This document shows, one piece after another, positions 59,165-64,000 of a stretch of 64,000 bases of DNA; positions within the stretch are counted from its first letter, which is position 1, and each line of letters starts with the position of its first letter. The DNA is taken from contig JAEXFI010000029.1 in the NCBI GenBank assembly GCA_023400235.1, forward strand, positions 62,001 through 126,000. Direction: 5' to 3'. The translations under genes and the position numbers were made by a program. This DNA comes from Bacillota bacterium. Lineage in GTDB: Bacteria; Bacillota; Clostridia; Acetivibrionales; DSM-1351. Below the pieces are notes generated by a model, which searched no databases, was not told the origin of the DNA, and saw nothing but the letters and a program-made list of their open reading frames with translations.

Positions 59165-61528
59165 TTAAAATATTGAACTCAAATCTATACCTTCATCTAA
59201 TAAAAACTTGTTAAGCAAGTTATACCTGCCCGGGAACGTAACGCTTGCATGGTCGGCAAACCCGCCGCCGTCAAAATGCACTCCTGCATAGCTGCCATCA
59301 TCCAGCTTTTGCAGGTTCTGACCCTCCTTAAGTATCCGGGGAAGGTAGTTGGTAGTTACCCCGGCTGTAGTCTGCTGGTCCGCCGAGGACTTATCGGACC
59401 TTACATAGCCATATGCCGAATCCGGGGTGTAACCCCTTCCGGCGGCAATAACAGCACCGGTTACCTCCGCACCATCTCTAAGTATAACCTTTCCCAGAGT
59501 GAATATTATTCCGTTGACCCTTCCGTTGACCTCCAGAGTGACTTCCGGATTGGAATTGATAAGCAGGTAGTAGTCATCTGCGGATATTGCTCCCGGTGTA
59601 CTGCTGCTGATTCTTGCATTTATTTGTGTATTAATATCAACAGCTCCCGGTGTCGCCGCACTCAGATTTATAACATGTGGATCTGAACCGGTGCCAAATC
59701 TATCCTCCAATTTATCCCTGACACTTAAAAACAGGTTTGCTGAGCCTGCTTCGGTGGAGGGCTGGTTGCTGTTTTGAATAAAAGTATCTGTACTGTCAAA
59801 ATCTCTTTGTGCAAATGGCTGGGTTAAGGGCTTAACCATATTCAATATTTCTCTGAGCTTCTCTGATATCATGTCATCATCCAGATCTTGCCCCTTCCAC
59901 TCCGAGGATATTGTTGGCAGGCCAGCCTTCATAAAATCGGGCCAACTGATTGCGGGGCCGGTCAGATTCTCAATGGCAAGACCTGAACCTGTGGTAACAA
60001 AGCTAAAGGGCAGAATTTCAGCCTCCGTGTCTGTGGAACTGTATCTGGAAGGATTCATAAAATATATCTTTCCATTTGCGCCCATTTCATAGTGACAATA
60101 GCCTGATATGTAAGGAGGATTGACGTCAAAGAAAGCTGAATTATTTGTGCCGCTCCCTCTTGCCAGATCAATTCTCTCCATCCACAAGTCTATATCACTA
60201 TCACTGTTAAAAACTCTTGGCCTCCACCGCTGAAACAGGTTGACAAATCCGGTTGCAAGGCTTTTGTTGTCATACAGCCAGTTATGATAGGAAACTGCAT
60301 TGGGGTTAATCACCCCATTTGTTATTCCATCCAGGTATTCCTTATACATGGGTGTACCAAAGCTGTCTGACATTAAAACAGATGCATCCTCGATCTGGGC
60401 CAGCGTATCTGTGGCATTTCCATCGTTGTCTACTTTGAAGGTTCCTCCGTTTACAATTACATCCCCGTTGATTACTATTCTGGATTTCATTGAATCCTCT
60501 GAACCGCCGTAGTGTATGATTGCACTGTTTACAATTGCACTGCTTTGATCATGTGCATTTTTACTTTTTACATTTGTCAAGCCAAGGTAGCTGCCGTTAA
60601 TAGCAATGACGGAATCCTCTCCGTTCATTTCCAGGTCATCAAAGGTGTACGCATTTCTTCCCACCACTATTCTCTCCTTTGTTCCAAATACCTGAATTCC
60701 GTTTGCAATTGCATCTTTGTATATGTATATGGAGCCGGGAGCCAGGTTGTTCTTATTCAGGTACTCCCCTGTTCTTATCAAGCCTCTGGAGTATGCATTT
60801 CCGTCTACGGACAAATGCCCGCCCGCCTTTGCGTAAATACCCCCGTAGTAATATTGCTGCATTTGCTTTGCATACTCCGGGGAGGTTCCGAAGGCTACAA
60901 CATCTCCCTCAACCTGGGCATTTATATTCTCCACCATTAAATCCCCTATGGTGTAAATTGCAGCATTCAATTCAAAGTCCTTTGGAATATGCATGGTTAC
61001 TTTTAATAGAGAACTGATTTTTTTATTGGAGACTCTGTCCCCAAATCTATCATAATCAGACACTGCAGTCACACCGAGGGTAACATCTATTTTGCGCGGA
61101 TCAAGGTCTTTAGACGGCTCATGCCTGATATACCTTATATCTGCTATGGTGACAGTGGCAGCATCCTCTGTGCCACTGGACAATTCTATTTTATAAACTA
61201 TTTTTCCGGGCTGTGTTTCAAGACCGGCTTTCATATTCTCAATTACCTTGCGGACAAAGGCAACCTCGTCCTTGCCGTCCATTCCATTGGTATTGCTTTC
61301 ATTGGCACAATAATCTGCGATATAGGAAAAACACCTTTCAATGCCCGCTTGTGCAGCATAATACGCCTTGTCGGCCGTCTCTTCATGCTTGCTTATTTTA
61401 TATCCCATGGTCGAGCTGTCCAGAAGTGCCACTCCCAGGATTACAAGTATTGCCAGCACAACCACAACCGCCATCATAATAGAGCCTTCTTGATTTTTTA
61501 CAGGTTTGAGCATAAAAGTATTTTTCAC
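59165..61528 (-). CDS. PilX-like membrane-anchored pilus assembly protein
   Basis: 787 residues. An N-terminal segment QEGSIMMAVVVVLAILVILG is the hydrophobic helix of PilX-N type pilus proteins (Gly then Ser, without the Glu5 of true prepilins). The rest is a long beta-rich, probably outward-facing region with repeated Gly/Asn/Ser turns, resembling bactofilin/polymer-like pilus accessory proteins of clostridia. The start is uncertain: GTG 61528 or ATG 61513. The latter has GAGGTG 12 bases ahead. Confidence 0.7.
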   Translation of the reverse strand: MKNTFMLKPVKNQEGSIMMAVVVVLAILVILGVALLDSSTMGYKISKHEETADKAYYAAQAGIERCFSYIADYCANESNTNGMDGKDEVAFVRKVIENMKAGLETQPGKIVYKIELSSGTEDAATVTIADIRYIRHEPSKDLDPRKIDVTLGVTAVSDYDRFGDRVSNKKISSLLKVTMHIPKDFELNAAIYTIGDLMVENINAQVEGDVVAFGTSPEYAKQMQQYYYGGIYAKAGGHLSVDGNAYSRGLIRTGEYLNKNNLAPGSIYIYKDAIANGIQVFGTKERIVVGRNAYTFDDLEMNGEDSVIAINGSYLGLTNVKSKNAHDQSSAIVNSAIIHYGGSEDSMKSRIVINGDVIVNGGTFKVDNDGNATDTLAQIEDASVLMSDSFGTPMYKEYLDGITNGVINPNAVSYHNWLYDNKSLATGFVNLFQRWRPRVFNSDSDIDLWMERIDLARGSGTNNSAFFDVNPPYISGYCHYEMGANGKIYFMNPSRYSSTDTEAEILPFSFVTTGSGLAIENLTGPAISWPDFMKAGLPTISSEWKGQDLDDDMISEKLREILNMVKPLTQPFAQRDFDSTDTFIQNSNQPSTEAGSANLFLSVRDKLEDRFGTGSDPHVINLSAATPGAVDINTQINARISSSTPGAISADDYYLLINSNPEVTLEVNGRVNGIIFTLGKVILRDGAEVTGAVIAAGRGYTPDSAYGYVRSDKSSADQQTTAGVTTNYLPRILKEGQNLQKLDDGSYAGVHFDGGGFADHASVTFPGRYNLLNKFLLDEGIDLSSIF

Positions 61529-61569
61529 CTCGCTTCAGCCAGAATTTTTCTATCAGCCGGCTATTTTGT

Positions 61570-62070
61570 CTACTGAAAATTCCGGTTCGAAATCTCAATT
61601 TTCAACTCACTGAGGAATTTCTCCTGAGCTGTATACAACTTAATGGTCAGCCGGACTATATCCGGGGACTCCATAGCCTCATACCTTACCTTATACTTGT
61701 ACTTTTGCTTTAAGGCACTGCTGCTGTCCAGACCCGGTCCTTCCAGCTGCAAGAATGCGACAGTCTCATTTCCTGCGTGGTCATATATTGCATCAGGCGT
61801 TGGCCCGGAAGGATTAAGATAAATCTTATGATCACTTTCGGGATCGCTGAAATCCCTCAGGCCGACATCGTTCTTAACAGAGTGGACCACCTGGGCTTTG
61901 GCTATCTGCATTACAGCGTTTATCTCCAACTGGTTGCCGGTCATTTTAGTCAGCATTACCGAGTTGGAGAAAACCGCCATAAGAGGGATAGATATTATCC
62001 CCAATACAGCAAGTGCGGTAATTATCTCAGTTATGGTCATTCCCTTATTATTTCTTAAAAATTTAAACAT
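61570..62070 (-). CDS. Type IV prepilin-like protein
   Basis: 166 residues with a class III prepilin leader: MFKFLRNNKG followed by MTITEIITALAVLGIISIPL. Cleavage after Gly10 leaves Met at position 1 and Glu5, which is needed for pilus assembly. The C-terminal domain (LKQKYKYKVRYEAMESPDIV) is short and lacks a recognised family. It is a candidate minor pilin. It overlaps nothing and lies 15 bp after the PilO-like gene. Confidence 0.88.
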   Translation of the reverse strand: MFKFLRNNKGMTITEIITALAVLGIISIPLMAVFSNSVMLTKMTGNQLEINAVMQIAKAQVVHSVKNDVGLRDFSDPESDHKIYLNPSGPTPDAIYDHAGNETVAFLQLEGPGLDSSSALKQKYKYKVRYEAMESPDIVRLTIKLYTAQEKFLSELKIEISNRNFQ

Positions 62071-62085
62071 ATCTCCACCTTATTA

Positions 62086-63240
62086 TTACTTTATGGTCAC
62101 TTTTTCTTCACTGCTCCCGTTATCCATGCCTTTTCCCTGCCGGTCATAAAGCTTTACCCTGTCGGAGGTGTCCACAGATGTGATATTAAGGTTATTGCCT
62201 GAATTGTTTCTTATCTTTAGCTTTAAATTCAAGCCATCTTTTTCCACAGCGTTTGAAAGCTGAACATTGATATACAGGTTCATATCCCGGTCAGGAACAG
62301 TTCCGCTCATTTTCCTGCTTTTACCCGAGGCATCCGAAACACTTATACTATACGAGTTTTTCTCAATGCTCATATCCATAGTCAGATATTTGTTTGTTTT
62401 AAGAGAAAGCCCTTCTTTTGACCTGTTAGGGCCAAATACAATGAAATTATCCCCTGCAGCAAAAAAACTGTTCAGCTTTATTTCGAAATCCTTTGAATCA
62501 GAAACATTTGATGTAGTTGAATTTGCGGCAGTCTGTGTCAACCCCTCCACTCCCGAAATTGACGCTCCGAAGGCAGCTTCTGCTCCATAATCGAAACGGT
62601 TGAATTTGTGTCTGCCATACTCATAAAGCTTGTCTGCAGCTTCCAGGTTCAGTGCAAACATGCTGATATTCAAGGCTGCAACAAAATTTTTAGCTGACGG
62701 TATTGTAGCAACTGCACTTTCTGAGGTGGTTTTTGTATTGTCTTCTTTTTCCTTTGTCAATTTGAAGGAGTTTATCTTCATTACTCTTGAGCTGTTCTCA
62801 ATATACCCCACCATATCCATGATTTTGTCCAGGCTGGCTTTGGTACTGAACTCTATTTTTATTTCATAATAAGCTGATTGGTTAACTTCCTTTTTTTCGG
62901 GTGAAGCTATATTAACACCTGTTATCTCACTTCCAACCACATTGGTAAGCTTATCCATGTATTCTATGCAATCGGTAACATTGGCTTCGTTGCTCAGATA
63001 GCCTGCAAGTCTTTCATTTCCGGCCTGTTTTGACTTAAGTTCACTCCTCTTCATTTCAAGGTTCATAAGATCGGTATCCAGGCCTTGTTTTTGCAACTTC
63101 AATTGTGAAATCTGATCCTTTTGCTCCCCTATCTCAGGCACTACTGGTATCCATATGAATTTGTAGAAAATGAATGCATATATTAATACTCCCAGAATAC
63201 TAATCAGAATTATCTCATTTCTTTTTAGCTTAAAATTCAT
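62086..63240 (-). CDS. PilO-like inner-membrane pilus alignment protein
   Basis: 384 residues. Short cytoplasmic tail, one membrane helix (IILISILGVLIYAFIFYKFI), coiled coil (about 40-90), then alpha/beta domains. This is the PilO architecture, extended by a ~150-residue C-terminal beta domain (ASGKSRKMSGTVPDRDMNLY). PilN and PilO pair to link the pilus motor to the outer parts. Two bp separate it from the PilN-like gene. Confidence 0.75.
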   Translation of the reverse strand: MNFKLKRNEIILISILGVLIYAFIFYKFIWIPVVPEIGEQKDQISQLKLQKQGLDTDLMNLEMKRSELKSKQAGNERLAGYLSNEANVTDCIEYMDKLTNVVGSEITGVNIASPEKKEVNQSAYYEIKIEFSTKASLDKIMDMVGYIENSSRVMKINSFKLTKEKEDNTKTTSESAVATIPSAKNFVAALNISMFALNLEAADKLYEYGRHKFNRFDYGAEAAFGASISGVEGLTQTAANSTTSNVSDSKDFEIKLNSFFAAGDNFIVFGPNRSKEGLSLKTNKYLTMDMSIEKNSYSISVSDASGKSRKMSGTVPDRDMNLYINVQLSNAVEKDGLNLKLKIRNNSGNNLNITSVDTSDRVKLYDRQGKGMDNGSSEEKVTIK

Positions 63241-63242
63241 GG

Positions 63243-63812
63243 CTATACCCCCTGGTTGGTTTGGCTCAATTCTATTTTAAACGCAAGCTTTACATTGGCT
63301 TTATCGTAACTGAAGTTAGCTTTGGAGGAATAGTCGGCAAATGCGTTTAAACGGGTGAGATTTGATATGTATTCGGCCACAGCCGTGCTGCCTTTTGCTA
63401 TGCCTTCTATGGAAAGGCCTTTTTCACCGCACTGCAGGCTGTCAATTGTCACTCCTTCGGGAGCCGCCTGCCGGGCAAAGTTAATAATGTCGGTAGTCAG
63501 CAGGGGACTTGAGGTAATGCTGCCAATAACCTCTTTTTTGCTGGAAATATTCGACTGCGCTTCAGCAATCTGCTGATTGACCGTCTTGACCTCCTTGTAT
63601 TTGTCACTTTCAATTTCCGCCTGCAATGCGGAAGTTTGGCTTTCAAGAGCTTTTACATAAATCTTGGGGCTCAGGATACTTCCCACAACAAAAACCAGAG
63701 ACACTACGACAATAACTACAGCCTTTACAGGAATGCTGCCCTTTTTTGAGCTTTTAGCCTTTGGAGCAGGCGCAGGCTTGACCTCCTCAGGCATTAAATT
63801 TATATCCTTCAT
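63243..63812 (-). CDS. PilN-like inner-membrane pilus protein
   Basis: 189 residues. The cytoplasmic start carries the PilM-binding motif MKDINLMPEEV (PilN consensus INLLP/INLMP), then a Lys/Pro linker, one membrane helix (VVIVVVSLVFVVGSIL), a coiled coil and a small alpha/beta domain. It should bind PilM in the cytoplasm. A PilM gene is expected directly upstream, at or beyond the right edge. Confidence 0.85.
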   Translation of the reverse strand: MKDINLMPEEVKPAPAPKAKSSKKGSIPVKAVVIVVVSLVFVVGSILSPKIYVKALESQTSALQAEIESDKYKEVKTVNQQIAEAQSNISSKKEVIGSITSSPLLTTDIINFARQAAPEGVTIDSLQCGEKGLSIEGIAKGSTAVAEYISNLTRLNAFADYSSKANFSYDKANVKLAFKIELSQTNQGV

Positions 63813-63866
63813 TTTAACCTCCGCATTTTTGATGGCATCTGGCCAAGGATATTACCTCTGCCTTAG

Positions 63867-64000
63867 CTAATCCAAATTTTCTTTATATAATACAGATATC
63901 TCTGTCATTATTGGCTCTCTCATGTTTTTTGCTGCTCCTTTGCCGGTAATTGTTTCTAAAGGCTTGACCTGTATTGACAGCCTATCCCGGTCCGGAATTG
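63867..64000 (-). CDS. C-terminal end of an upstream gene, cut by the right edge
   Basis: An open minus-strand frame runs from the edge to TAG at 63867-63869. It reads RLSIQVKPLETITGKGAAKN then MREPIMTEISVLYKEN. By position this should be the end of PilM or another pilus gene, but the visible piece has no diagnostic motif. Confidence 0.4.
   Translation of the reverse strand, partial: IPDRDRLSIQVKPLETITGKGAAKNMREPIMTEISVLYKENLD

Overview
This window looks like a chromosomal segment of a low-to-mid GC, endospore-forming-type Clostridium of the class Clostridia. A cellulolytic cluster III / Ruminiclostridium-like organism is my inference and cannot be proved from the sequence alone. The reasons are Firmicutes gene order around the S10-spc-alpha ribosomal operons, near-universal GGAGG ribosome-binding sites, frequent TTG/GTG starts, the rimI-tsaB-tsaE block, and zinc-type S4, S14 and L36.

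Layout. (1) 1-5007, minus strand: the N-terminal part of a Lon-family ATP-dependent protease, then rimI, tsaB, tsaE and a metal-dependent amidohydrolase in one tight operon. (2) 5.2-7.9 kb, plus strand: a manganese-type module with a DtxR/MntR regulator, a 60-residue Cys-containing protein and an Nramp (MntH) transporter. An 8-bp microsatellite lies just behind the regulator gene. (3) 8.1-22.8 kb, accessory region: an Lrp regulator, MBL and VOC enzymes, a LytTR-DUF3021-ABC exporter module, a flavodoxin-like reductase with its TetR, a Fic protein, a TetR-MFS pair, and a block between two 69-bp direct repeats that holds two lipoproteins, a TetR and a transposase remnant. A TetR-hydrolase operon ends the region. 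Several regulators have visible palindromic operators beside them.

(4) 23.0-53.6 kb, minus strand: the large ribosomal supercluster. In transcription order it runs rpsJ-rplC-rplD-rplW-rplB-rpsS-rplV-rpsC-rplP-rpmC-rpsQ, then rplN-rplX-rplE-rpsZ-rpsH-rplF-rplR-rpsE-rpmD-rplO-secY, then adk-map-KOW protein-infA-rpmJ, then rpsM-rpsK-rpsD-rpoA-rplQ, ecfA1, ecfA2-ecfT-truA-rplM-rpsI. A promoter and a candidate attenuator precede rpsJ, and a second terminator-like hairpin lies just before rpsM. The normally contiguous ecfA1-ecfA2 pair is split by a cassette of about 7 kb.

That cassette (27.1-33.1 kb) is the most interesting system here. It has a stand-alone adenylation enzyme, a GNAT protein, an acyl carrier protein, an MBOAT membrane O-acyltransferase, and a membrane-anchored protein fusing an SGNH-type domain to a NodB polysaccharide deacetylase domain. 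Its logic resembles the Dlt pathway for D-alanylation of teichoic acids, but with a combined acyl-transfer and deacetylation enzyme. I infer that it modifies an envelope polysaccharide. A methyltransferase gene diverges from it. A strongly structured element of about 130 bp sits between ecfA1 and rplQ.

(5) 53.7-64.0 kb, minus strand: a type IV pilus / pseudopilus operon (PilN-like, PilO-like, prepilin, PilX-like protein, lipoprotein, prepilin peptidase) that ends with a large secreted protein and a strong terminator. It continues past the right edge.
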